From positions 101,972,984-102,036,983 of the forward strand of contig NC_073306.1 of assembly GCF_027595985.1 (NCBI RefSeq): DNA of 64,000 bases. Reading direction: 5' to 3'. The notes under the pieces were generated by a model. That model did not search any database. It was given only the letters and a program-made list of their open reading frames with translations, and was not told the DNA's origin. The translations under genes were made by a program, and so were the position numbers. Of the stretch, positions 21,359 to 31,708 are shown piece by piece. Numbering within the stretch: position 1 is the first letter of the stretch; the number at the start of each line of letters is the position of its first letter. This stretch comes from Sorex araneus (taxonomy: Eukaryota > Chordata > Mammalia > Eulipotyphla > Soricidae).

Positions 21359-21420
21359 TGAATTAAAGCACATTGAAAAACCAATGGAAATAGTTAACAC
21401 ATTAAATGAGTCATTCTCTC

Positions 21421-21640
21421 TTTTTTTTATGCAAAGCAAAGTGATTTTTATTGAAACTTACTTAGTAAGATGTGAGGGTTGGAAAATGAGAAGCATGTTT
21501 GCAAGAGAGAACACAGGCTTCTCCAGAGTGGAAAAAGGCAAGCAGAGAAACATAGATGAGCAGGTCAGATATGTGTTCAAGGGAGAACACAGGCTTGAAG
21601 AGCAAGCCTAAAAAACTTATTCTGACAGATATAATTGGTA
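21421..21640 (-). repeat. Possible 3' end of an unassigned retroelement
   Basis: In reverse, the segment ends with an aataaa signal and then an A-run (plus: tttttttt at 21422 followed by tttttattgaaac). The motif aacacaggcttctccagag (21498-21517) occurs again near 47215 and, shortened, at 21587. I cannot name the family. Confidence 0.35.
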
Positions 21641-21695
21641 GTTTTTCCTTCACCTGCTTGAATATCTTAATTTATTGTTTCTTAAACTTCTTTCT

Positions 21696-21699
21696 CTCT

Positions 21700-21731
<32 letters not shown>

Positions 21732-21887
21732 GGGTCATACACGGCAATGCACAGGGGTCACTTCTGGCTCTGCACTCAGAAGTTTCCCCTGGCGGTGCTC
21801 AGGGGACCATGCGGGATGCTGGGAATCAAATCTGTGTCGGCCGCATGTAAGGCAAACGCCCTACCCGTTGTGCTATCGCTCCAGCCC
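21696..21887 (-). mobile_element. SINE-A copy with TSD
   Basis: A long T-run (21702-21724) is followed by a nearly consensus reverse SINE-A ending at cgctccagccc. The flanks cttaaacttctttct (21681-21695) and cttaaccttctttct (21888-21902) form a 15-bp TSD with one mismatch. Confidence 0.92.
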
Positions 21888-21987
21888 CTTAACCTTCTTT
21901 CTGTTTATACTGTCTGTCAACTTTTCACTGATTTTATTTCTCAAAATCCTACTTGATCTTTAAAATTTTCTAGAAATATTCATCCTA

Positions 21988-22027
21988 TTGGTTGATGTGA
22001 TGCGTTTTCCCTCATCACATCAACCAA
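21988..22027. repeat. Perfect 15-bp inverted repeat
   Basis: The arm ttggttgatgtgatg (21988-22002) pairs without mismatch with catcacatcaaccaa (22013-22027) around a 10-nt loop. A TC repeat follows at 22035. Function unknown. It could be a chance cruciform or part of an eroded transposon. Confidence 0.85.
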
Positions 22028-22394
22028 CACAATTACTCTCTCTCTCTCTGATATTAGAGAGTTCTTTTATCCATAAGGTAATGATACAGTCTTTATAGTC
22101 CTGTATTATTTTTCTCCCCGCCACTGTCACTTTAGATTTTGTGTTCATTGATGGATAAAAAGGTGCCATATAACCCACAAGACCTACCATATGTTTTACA
22201 TGTAGTTCAATTAAAATGAATGATACTGCTTTAGGAAACTGGATTTTTAAAAAATTAGTTAGTACGAGTACTTCAATAATTGCTTAAAATATATGAGCAT
22301 AATCATTGTCCTCTTTTTTAAAAACGTAATGTAGGAGTACTGCTATTTGTTCAGCCATTGATTAAGCTGATTGAATTAGTCATGAACTCCACAT

Positions 22395-22590
22395 TACTTT
22401 TTTTTAATTGTATCACCATGAGATAGAGTTACAAAGTTTTCCTGTTTGAGATTCAGCCATATAATGATGGAACACCCATCCCTCCACCAGTGCACATTTT
22501 CCTCCACCCACATCTCAGTCCTCACTCTGCCTCCATGGCAGACAACTTCCCCAATATGCTCTCTCTGATTTTGGGTGTCATGTTTTGCTA
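22395..22590 (-). mobile_element. 5'-truncated L1, 3'UTR only
   Basis: tttttttaattgtatcacca, catccctccaccagtgcaca and tctgcctccatggcagacaa follow the reverse L1 3'UTR up to tgggtgtcatgttttgct. Confidence 0.8.
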
Positions 22591-23267
22591 GAAATTTCCC
22601 ACTACCATTCAAGCCTACCTGCCAGAGGCAACTCTAGGTAATTTATTTTCCACTGCTCGTTTTGAATATCATGAGAGCTTGTGCAACTGTTATTGTAAAT
22701 GTAAATTTCTAGATTGTATATGGTTCTATTCCAGAGACATCTCTGCATGGCACTATCCATTTTGGGATTCAATTGGGAGTCTCTGGACCAGGGCTGTTGG
22801 TGCACTAAGATGGCACTAAGATTGTGGGCATGACAGTCAGTCTACTGAGCGGGAGGGGACGGGGAGGAACAGCTCAGGTCCTCTGCTGCCATGGTGTGGA
22901 GATTGAGTCCTGGAACCTGCATTGGGGGTGGGGGTGCGGAGAAGCTCTTGGTCACTGGGATTCCATCTGGAGTAGGCGGGGAGAGTGGACCTGCTCCATC
23001 TAGGGTGCCCCGGGGAAATTGGCCCCTTATGGGGCCTGGAGAGAGTTAGCAAATAACTCCACTAAGTAAAAAGTAAACTTCTAAACTAAATGTCATGTTT
23101 TACTATAACAAACAAAAATAATAGCTGAACAATAGCTCAACATGTCTGAAAAAGAAACTTTCTCCTGCACCCACTATACAATTCTTGACCAATGATTCAA
23201 ATTTTGAAGAATTAAATTTTTGTGTCCACATGCTTGGGCTGAGCCACTCGACAAATACCATAAAAGG

Positions 23268-23268
<1 letters not shown>
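22591..23268. other. Mostly unique DNA with a GC-rich block
   Basis: Positions about 22835-23048 are far richer in G than the surroundings (runs such as ggggtgggggtg at 22924). A 71-codon minus-strand ORF covers it but shows no family. It may be an old repeat or LTR piece. Not assigned. Confidence 0.35.

Positions 23269-23306
<38 letters not shown>
23269..23306. repeat. (TA)n microsatellite
   Basis: About 19 uninterrupted TA units ending exactly at the 5' border of a truncated SINE-B. Confidence 0.95.
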
Positions 23307-23310
<4 letters not shown>

Positions 23311-23574
23311 TCTCGGAGAGCCCAGCAAGCTACTGAGAGTATCCCGCCTGCAAGGAAGAACCTGGCAAGCTCCCCCTGGCATATTTGATATACCAAATAC
23401 AGTAACCATAACAGGTCTCATCCTCTGACCCTGAAAAGAGTCTCCAATCATTGGGAAAAATGAGTAAGGAGAGGCCACTAAAATCTCAGGGCTGGGATGA
23501 ATGGAGACATTACTGGACCTGCTCGAATAAATCTATGAACAACAGGATGACAGTGATGACAGTGATACAGTGAT
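23307..23574 (+). mobile_element. SINE-B, long variant, headless
   Basis: It begins at gcctctcggagagcccagc, after the tRNA head, and runs to the tail gacagtgatacagtgatag. It contains about 95 bp extra (23416-23495, around cctctgaccctgaaaagagt) absent from the short SINE-B. The segment 23494-23512 matches the RTE relic at 35344-35362 in 18 of 19 bases. Confidence 0.85.
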
Positions 23575-25104
23575 AGGGCATGGAGAGATATCCGGCACTG
23601 TGGTGTCTTCCGGGACTTGTTGCTGTGTCTCTGGGTCAGGACTGTTTATAATCATTGTCCTCTTGATTGCTACCATTACCTGTCACTTAGCTGTCTGATT
23701 TAGGCTTATATTCTATAACTGAGATTGTGCATAAGGCATCGCAAAGCATAATAGCAAATGTGTGACAAGAGTCATATATAACTCTTAAAGAAGCCTTTGA
23801 GAGTGGGCATAATGTTATCTGCACTTCACATATTGAAAGTAAAGCAGAGAGGCTAATGTCTGGCCTTGAGTTTATATAAAGAAGCCTACAATAATGTTAT
23901 TGTAGCCTTTGCTGCTCTTATATCACCTCTCCTATTTGATATATATTTAATATTTGCACATTAAACTTGGTGCATCTTGAATTTTCTGCCTAAACCACAC
24001 TGACTTGTTTATTCATTGTTCTTAATTTAGTCTATCATAAATTACTTTTTTATTTTTAACTTGTGCTACCTTTTATGTGCATGAGCTGAGTCTGCCCTAA
24101 TCTTCTTTGGCATGGATGCAACCCTTGAAAAAGTGCTATTATGTCTTAATATACTCAGCTGTTCACTGAAGGGGATAAGATCATAAATGTTTCCTGCAGC
24201 AGCAGTCTGAAAACTCCTGCCATGTTTAAAAACAAACTTAGAAAAGTAGACTCCCAGAGCCAGAAAACCATGTGTGATTTATCCTAAGATGGAAAATATT
24301 TCAGGAAACCCAAGAGTGATAAAAGATCTTTTCATTTCACTTTCTGCAGGATAGACAAATGACTAACCTTATACTTTCCAGTCACAAGGCACATTTTCTT
24401 CTATGGAATTCACAAAAGACTTTGAAGTATTTCTTACTTGTAAATAACATTTAAATAACTTTTTAGGATTATAGTGTTGGAATTCCATAGTTATAAAGTA
24501 CAGTGACCCCCAGCAATGCTTTTATTTTTTTCTAAAATAAAGCAATCATATTGACAAAGCAAACATTTTCTAAACTGATAAAATGTGCCCCGATTTTGGA
24601 TTATAATTAAGGCTTACACTAAACTCTCTAGAATGTGGATTCCAAATGCATAGAAATTACTCAATAAATGTATGTTAAAATGAAATCAGTGTGAACTTGA
24701 AATGAATACTTTTTCTCTTAAATTTATTATTTTTCATATAAAATAATGGAAGAGATAGGCCAGGTAAGACTGAAGGTAGTTTTAGATCTTAAGTACCACA
24801 ACATACAGTGTTGTGGAAAATGATTCTTTCCCATGAAGACCTAATCAAGGAGTAGACTTCAAAGAATGCACCATGTTATTGTTTTTCCCTATATATTGTA
24901 TAGAATTATGACTTAGTCATGAAGATGATTTCAGTGTCTTAAGTAGGGTAACATAGGTTCTAGTGAAAATAAATTCATTAATCATCCATTGAGAATATGT
25001 TAGAATTTATTATTTACTATAAAAATAGTAAACAGAAAACATTAAACTCCAAGAAATGAGCTTACATGAAAGGTATAGCATCTATCATTTTAATTTAGGT
25101 TTTT
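23575..25104. other. Unique DNA, nothing identified
   Basis: About 1.5 kb of AT-rich sequence without recognisable elements or coding signals. Confidence 0.45.
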
Positions 25105-25197
25105 GCCATTGATGTAGTTCACCAGTAGAGCACATGCTTCACACATAGGAGTTTCTGGGTTTGATTTCGGCACCAAAACAAAGACAAAACAAAACTA
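25105..25197 (+). mobile_element. Short tRNA-like SINE
   Basis: The tRNA-like segment (gatgtagttcaccagtagag, tctgggtttgatttcggca) passes directly into an A-rich tail with no SINE-A body. It resembles the 8640 element in type. Confidence 0.5.
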
Positions 25198-25269
25198 AAG
25201 CTTTACTGTGGGTTGTAAATAAAGTAAAACATGGAAGACATTGATGTATCCTTGATTTAGTTAAATAAA

Positions 25270-26765
25270 CTTATAAATTGAACCCCATTAGGCCCTTTTG
25301 GGATACCACTTAAATATCCATAAACCATATTGAGAAAAACATAGGCAGATCTCTTAAGGACATTGCATCTAGAGATATTTTCAATCATTCAATGTCATTG
25401 GCCCAGCAAATGGAAGAAAAGATAATAAAATGAAATTACATCAAATTTAGAATTTTTACACTTTAAAAAGGAATGATGACCAAGGGCCATAGCCATAATA
25501 TAGTGGGTAGGGTATTTGCCTTTAAAGCACTGACCCTGTTTTGATTCCCAGCATACCACATGTTCCCCAGAGCCCAGACAGAAGCAATCTCTGAGTCCAG
25601 AACTAGAGTCAATCTGGATCACTGCTAGGTGTGGCCCCCAAACAAAACAAATGATGAACAGACTGTGAGAAAATATATACCCGCCACCCACCTGACAAAG
25701 TTAATATCCTAGATATATAAGGAACTGGTGAAACTTAACAAGTAAACAACAGAAACTTTAAGCACACCAAAAAAGTGGGGAGTAGAGATGAACAAAAAAT
25801 TCCTCAAAGAAAACAGATGGCCAGTAAGTATATGAAAACATGCTCTGCATCACTAATCATGAGAAAATCCACATAAAAGCAATGAAATATCAGCTCACAT
25901 CAGTGGCACTGGCACACTTTAAAAAAGAATAAAAACAACTAGTGTTGGTGTGGATGTTAGAATAAAGGAATCCTCACACTCTGCTGGTGGGAATGTCAAT
26001 TTGATAAACATTTTGAAAAGCTCTTTGGACACTTCTCAAAAAACTAAGCATTGAGCTTTCATATGACTCAACAGTCCCATTTATACGAGCCTATCCCATA
26101 GGTCCCAAAAGTCTAATAAAAAAAGACCTATGTGCTTCTATCTTCATTGAAATATTATTTACAGTAACCAAAATCTGGAAACAACTCAAGTGTCCAAGAA
26201 CAGATGAATGGGTAAAGAAACAGTGGCATGCATACATAATGGAATACTACATGGATATAAAAAAAGACAAAATAATGCAATTTGCCATTACAGGGGTGGA
26301 GCTGGGAGGTATTATGCTGAATGAAGTCATCCCAAAGAAGGACAGATTCAGAATGATCTCTTATATGTGGATTTAAAGCAGCATAGTAAGAGATTAACAA
26401 ATGACCAAAGACAATAGAACCTAAGACCTGGTCTCTGATACAGAACTCAGTACAATAATGAGACTTAGAGTATGGGGTTGAAGGAGGTTTTGAACTGTGG
26501 ATGGGGGAAATAATAAGGGTGGAAGAGACAATGGTGGAGGAAAATGAAGAGGCTGGTGCAGGGGGTGTGGTATTGGAATATTGTTTATGTAAAAACTGTC
26601 ATTGTCAATATCACAAAATTTGTAAAGCACAGTCACTAAAGAATAAAGACATGAAGGTAATGGTGGAGGAAAGTGGGCACTCTTTGGAGGGTTTGGTTTT
26701 AGAGAGTTGTACTAATGAAACTCTGCCATTAACCATATGTCAATCAAATAAAAAAAGATAAAATA
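25270..26765 (+). mobile_element. Old L1 3' half, with nested SINE
   Basis: This is a degenerate L1 ORF2 C-terminal region and 3'UTR. Landmarks are gagaaaacatgctct-like spacing, tctgctggtgggaatgtcaa (25981), tacagtaaccaaaatctgga (26160) and atggaatactacatggat (26240). It ends in an A-rich tail near 26750. Many stops and frameshifts are present. It is more diverged than the minus-strand L1 copies and belongs to an older subfamily. A SINE-A interrupts it at 25480-25650. Confidence 0.8.
25480..25650 (+). mobile_element. Diverged SINE-A inside old L1
   Basis: The head ccatagccataatatagtgg, a B-box-like ttttgattccc, then gagtccagaactagagtc and ctaggtgtggccccc with an A-rich end. Nested in the L1 relic. 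Confidence 0.75.
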
Positions 26766-26821
26766 AAACAAAATTAATAAGAAACTATAAGAATAATTAT
26801 AAGAATGAGACTAATCAATAC

Positions 26822-26965
26822 TGTTTTATTTTGGGGTCACATCCTGCTGTGCTTTGGGCTCACTCCTGGCTCTGGACTCAGGGGACTGTATGTGGTAATG
26901 GGGATTGAATCCAGCTTGGTCACTTACAAGGGAAACACCCAGCCCACTGCATTATCATTCTTGCT
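26822..26965 (-). mobile_element. Old SINE-A copy
   Basis: Reverse order ttggggtcacatcctgctgt, ctcctggctctggactcagg, ggggattgaatccagcttgg, ending near tatcattcttgc. Diverged. Confidence 0.65.
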
Positions 26966-27233
26966 GTGATCATTATTTTTGAAAAGAAGAAAAAATTAAA
27001 TATATACTTATGCAAAATATTATGTTAGAAAATGTAGAGTTTGTTATTCATGTTACAAAGGATACTTACAGATCAACAGAATACAAAGGAAATACTATAA
27101 AACATAAATTGTAATAATAATTTAACATATTAGTTTAAATCAATAGTCATATTAAGATATCCATATCTCAGTAGACTAACATAAAAAATTATCCTATGTG
27201 AACTCTATATTTTAGCAGATTATAGGAAGGGAA

Positions 27234-27472
27234 GGACTGGAGCAATAGCACAGTGGGTAGGGTGTTTGCCTTGCATGCGGCCAACCCAGGTTCTATTCCT
27301 CCATCCCTCTTGGAGAGCCCGGCAAGGTACCAAGAGTATCCCGCCTGCATGGCACAGCCTGGCAAGCTACCCTTGGCGTATTTGATATGTCAAAAACAGT
27401 AACCACAAGTCTCACAATGGAGACTTTACAGGTGCCTGCTCAAGTAAATCGATGAGCAATGGGATGACAGTG
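27234..27472 (+). mobile_element. SINE-B, complete short form with TSD
   Basis: This is a reference copy of SINE-B. A tRNA head identical in layout to SINE-A (agcaatagcacagtgggtag, then a B-box) is followed after ttctattcc by a different body (ctcttggagagcccggcaag, ggcgtatttgatatgtcaaa, caagtctcacaatggagac, gcaatgggatgacagtgat). There is no A-tail. The flanks ataggaagggaa (27222-27233 and 27473-27484) form an identical 12-bp TSD. Confidence 0.92.
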
Positions 27473-27484
27473 ATAGGAAGGGAA

Positions 27485-27953
27485 TGAGATGGTCCACAGA
27501 CTAATTAGTGAGTAAATTAGCAGTCTTCACTGTCTTGCAGTTGAAATACTTGAAATATATGGTCTCTATGATTATAGGACAAGAAATCTAATAGAGAATT
27601 TATACCTGCTACAAACTTTTCATTGGAGAAACATTTTTTTTTTGCTTTTCAACAGTTATATGACCTACTTAATTATAAGAGGGTTGAGGTATGTGAGAAG
27701 GGTATGAATATATTGTAAGTAATATTTTTCTCTGCCACAGAGGAAAACATATGACTATTTTTTCAAAAATGGTCCATGGGCAAACTGATTCAGTATTTTT
27801 AATAATAAATTATCATTTCCAGAGAAAGAAAAGCCAATATAATCTGTTACCAGAAAAAGAATGCATTATAAGAAATGCTAAAATAAAATGTAAAGGCTGA
27901 AAGAACATGATTTCAGATGAAATGTTCATGTATAGGACTTTCCAGTCAGATAA
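27485..27953. other. AT-rich unique DNA
   Basis: No repeat or gene is recognised between the SINE-B and the next L1. Confidence 0.45.
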
Positions 27954-27963
27954 CATAAATTTC

Positions 27964-29171
27964 TTTTCTTTTGTTACTTTGTTTTTTTTAATTTTTTAAA
28001 ATTTTTTTATTGGATTACTGTGAGATAGTTACAAGCTTTCATGTTTGGGTTATAATCACACAATGATCAAACACCCATCCCTCCACCAGTGCACATTCCC
28101 CACCACCAATATCCCTGGTATATCCCCCCTTCCCCACCCTCCCCCTGCCTCCATGGCAGACAATATTCCCTATACTCTCTCTCTACTTTTGGGCATAATG
28201 GTTTGCAACACAGACACTTAGAGCTCATTATGTTATCTACTTTTGGCACACATCTTCAATCCCGATTGATTCCTCTAGCCATAATTTTCTTAGTGATCCC
28301 TTCTCTATTCCATCTGCCTTATCCCCTCCACTGGTGAAGCAGGCATCCAGCTATGGGTCAATCCTCCTGGCCCTTGTTTCTACTGTCTTTGGGTGTCAGC
28401 CTCATGTGATGTTATTCTATATTTCACAAAAAAGTGCAGTCCTTCTATGTCTGTCCCTCTCTTTCTGACTCATTTCACTTAGCATGATACTCTCCATGTC
28501 TATCCATTTATAAGCAAATTTCATGACTTCATCTCTCCTAAACGCTGCATAGTACTCCACTGTGTAGATGTACCAAAGTTTTAACTAGTCATCTGTTCTA
28601 GGGCACTTGGGTTGTTTCCAGATTTTGGCTATTGTGAACAGTGCTGTGATGAATATATAGGTACAGATGTAATTTCTACTGTGTTTTTTTGCACCCTTGG
28701 GATATATTCCCAGGAGTGGTATTGCAGGGTCGTATGGAAGCTCAATTTCTAGTTTTTGAAGGATTGTCCATATTGTTTTCCAGGCTGGACCAGTCAGCAT
28801 TCCCACCAATAGTGAAAGAGTGTCCCCGTTTCCCCACATCCATGCCAGCACTGGTTGCTTTTGTTCTTTTGAATGTGTGCCAGTCTCTGTGGTGTGAGAT
28901 GATATCTCATTGTTGTTTTGATTTGCATCTTCCTGATGACTAGCAATGTGGAGCACTTTTTCATGTGCCATTTTGGCCATTTATATTTATTTTTTGAGGA
29001 AACTTCTGTTCATTTCTCCTCCCCATGTTTTGATGGGGTTGGAGGTTTTTTTCTTATACAATTCTACTAGTTTCTTGTATATCCAGGATATTAATCCCTT
29101 ATCAGATGGGTATTGGGTAAATATTCTTTCCCATTCTGTGGGCTCTCTCTGTATTTTGGTCACTGAGATAC
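27964..29171 (-). mobile_element. 5'-truncated L1 with short TSD
   Basis: This 1.2-kb copy holds the 3'UTR and the last quarter of ORF2 (reverse of gtattgggtaaatattcttt at its 5' end). It is closely related to the intact L1. The ORF2 remnant has stops and frameshifts. The TSD cataaatttc lies at 27954-27963 and 29172-29181. Confidence 0.88.
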
Positions 29172-29181
29172 CATAAATTTC

Positions 29182-29733
29182 ATCTATATGTGAATAAAAT
29201 ACATTTCTCTCTTAATTTTTTTGACAGAGAATTGATGTCTTAAAATGGTAACATTGTTTTTTGTATTTTACAGTTCAATGTAAAATGTGATGAGAACGGC
29301 AAAGAAAGAAATTGAAATAATTAGACTACAGTAAGCTATATTTTATCTGAAATAGTAGAATATTAAATAATGTGAGTAGAATGATAAATTAAGGATGAAT
29401 TTTGTAAATATATAATAGCCATATAAAAAAGGGCATATAAAAAAAGCTAAAAGACAGCAGAAGAATTTTTTAAGTGCTGCATTAATTCAATTTACCAACA
29501 AGAAGGCATATAATTAGCAACAGGGGAAGATCTGTAACAAAGAGAAAAAGACGGAAAAATAGAAAATTTATAGCAAAATGGTATACTTAAGTCCAACCAC
29601 AACAAATATTGTATTAAAATTAAATTTCAAAGAAGAAATATTTTTAAATGCTAGATTCAACTAATGCTGTTGGCAATGTATTAGAATTAGAGTCAGGGAT
29701 TTCCTCATCAAGGAAGAAATCCCACCATAGCAT
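29182..29733 (+). other. AT-rich DNA, possibly part of an old L1
   Basis: The stretch is very AT-rich. The part 29450-29733 may be an eroded L1 ORF2 N-terminal region that continues beyond the nested insertion at 31709, but similarity is weak. Confidence 0.3.
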
Positions 29734-29749
29734 AGCAAGCTGTGGTCTT

Positions 29750-31692
29750 TTTTAATTTAATTTAATTTAATTTTTATTGAATCATCATGAGCCACAGTTA
29801 CAAAACTTTCTTGTTTGAGTTTCAGTCATACAATGAACGAACACCATCTCTCCACCAGTGTACATTTTCCACCACCAATGTCCCCAGTAACCCTCCCCAC
29901 ATTGCACCCCTCTCCCTGCCCCTCTGGCAGACCTTTTCCCACTTACTCTCTCTTTAGTTATGGATATTATGGTTTGCAATACAGATAGTGACAGGCCATC
30001 ATGTTTGCCCCTTTATCTACTTTCAGCACACATCTTCCATCATGAGCGATCCCTCCAACCATCATTGACATAGTGATCCCTTCTCTATCCCAGCTGCTCT
30101 CTCCTCCAGCTCATAAGGCAGGCTTCCAATCCTGGAGAAATCTTCCTGGCCTTTGTCTCTACTGTCCTTGGGTGTTAGTCTCATATTATGATATTTTCTA
30201 TTCCACAAATGAGTCATTCTATGTCTGTCCCTCTCTGACTCATTTCATTTAGCGGAATACTCTCAATTTCATCCACTTATAAGCAAATTTCCTGACTTCA
30301 TCTTTCCTAACACCTGCATAGTATTCCATCGTGTAGATGTGCCAAAGTTTCTTTAACCAGTCATCTGTTCTTGGGCACTCAGGTTGTTTCCAGATTCTGG
30401 CTATTGTGAACAGTGCTGCAATGAATGTACAGGTGCAGATGTCATTTCTACTGTGCATCTTTGCACTCTTGGGATATATTCCCAGAAGTGGTATTGCTGG
30501 GTCGAATGGGAGCTCAATTCCTAGTTTTTTGAGGTATGCCCAAATTGCTTTCTGGAAAGGCTGAACTAGTCAGCATTCCCACCAACAATGGAGAGTCTCT
30601 TTCTCTCCACATCCATGCTAACACTGGTTGTTTTTGTTCTTTGGGATGTCGGCCAGTCTCTGTGGTGTGTGATGATATCCCTTTGTTGTTTTGATCTGCA
30701 TCTCCCTGATAATAAGTGATGAAGAGCATTTTTTTCATGTGCCTTTTGGCCATTTGAACTTATTTTTGAGAAAGTTTATGTTCATTTCATCCCCCCATTT
30801 TCTGATGGGATTGGATGTTTTCTTCTTGTAGAGGTTAACCAGTGCCTTGATATCCTTGAAATTAACCCCTTATCAGAAGGGTATTGGGTGAATATCCTTT
30901 CCCATTCTGTAGGCTGTCTTTGTATCCTGGTCACTGTTTCTTTTGAGGTGAAAAAGCTTCTTAGTTTAAGACAGTCACATTTGTTTATCTCTGCTTCTAC
31001 TTGCTTGGTCAGTGGCATTTCATCTTTGAAGATACGTTTGTTTATTTATTTTTTTCGGTTTTTTGGGTCACACCCGGTGATGCACAGGGTTTACTCCTGG
31101 CTCATGCACTCAGGAGTTACTCCTGGCGGTGCTCGGTGGACCATATGGGATGCTGAGATTCGAACCCAAGTTGGCCACGTGCAAGGCAAACGCCCTACTC
31201 GCTGTGCTATTGCTCCAGCCCCTGAAGATACCTTTAGCCTCAATGATATTCTTCAAAGAAGTTGCTCAAACACTACTGAAATTCATATGAAACAACAAAC
31301 CCCCATGAACAGCTAAAACAATTATTTGGGGAAAAATAGGAAGCTTCACCTTCCCAACCTCAAACTGTACCACAATGCAGTAATAATTAAAATAGCATGG
31401 TATTGGAACAAAAGACAGATCGGCAGACCAGTGGAAAAGGGTTGAATATCCTTACACACACCCTCAAACATATAATCATCTAATCTTTGATAAGGGAGCA
31501 AGAAATATAAAGTGGAGCAAGGAAAGCCTCTTTAACAAATGATGCTGGCAAAACTTGCAAAAAGAATGGGCTAAGACCTCTACCTAACACCAAGCACAAA
31601 AGTCAGAACAAAGTGAATTAAAGACCTCAACATCAGACCAGAATCAATAGGTAAATTGAAGAAAATGTCAGCAAAACCCTCCATGATATTGA
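29750..31692 (-). mobile_element. L1 with 5' inversion (twin priming) and TSD
   Basis: The right-hand piece of the transcript is in two orientations. Positions 29750-31240 are minus strand (3'UTR and ORF2 from about residue 985 to the end). Positions 31245-31692 are plus strand (ORF2 about residues 832-986). The two pieces meet at about 31241-31250 in a short overlap, and together cover one contiguous stretch of ORF2 with little loss. The 16-bp TSD agcaagctgtggtctt is identical at 29734-29749 and 31693-31708. This is the known outcome of twin-primed reverse transcription. A SINE-A is nested in the minus part. Stops and frameshifts make the ORF2 parts non-functional. Confidence 0.88.
31038..31221 (-). 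mobile_element. SINE-A nested in the inverted L1
   Basis: A near-consensus reverse SINE-A lies within ORF2-derived sequence. The flanks tgaagatacgttt (31025) and tgaagataccttt (31222) form a 13-bp TSD with one mismatch, so this insertion is later than the L1. Confidence 0.9.
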
Positions 31693-31708
31693 AGCAAGCT
31701 GTGGTCTT

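Noticed and set aside
21675..21963. ORFs of 93-135 codons with repeated peptide themes also seen near 5.9, 36.0 and 55.4 kb
   Set aside because: Translations of the SINE-A body in different frames, recurring because the SINE recurs.
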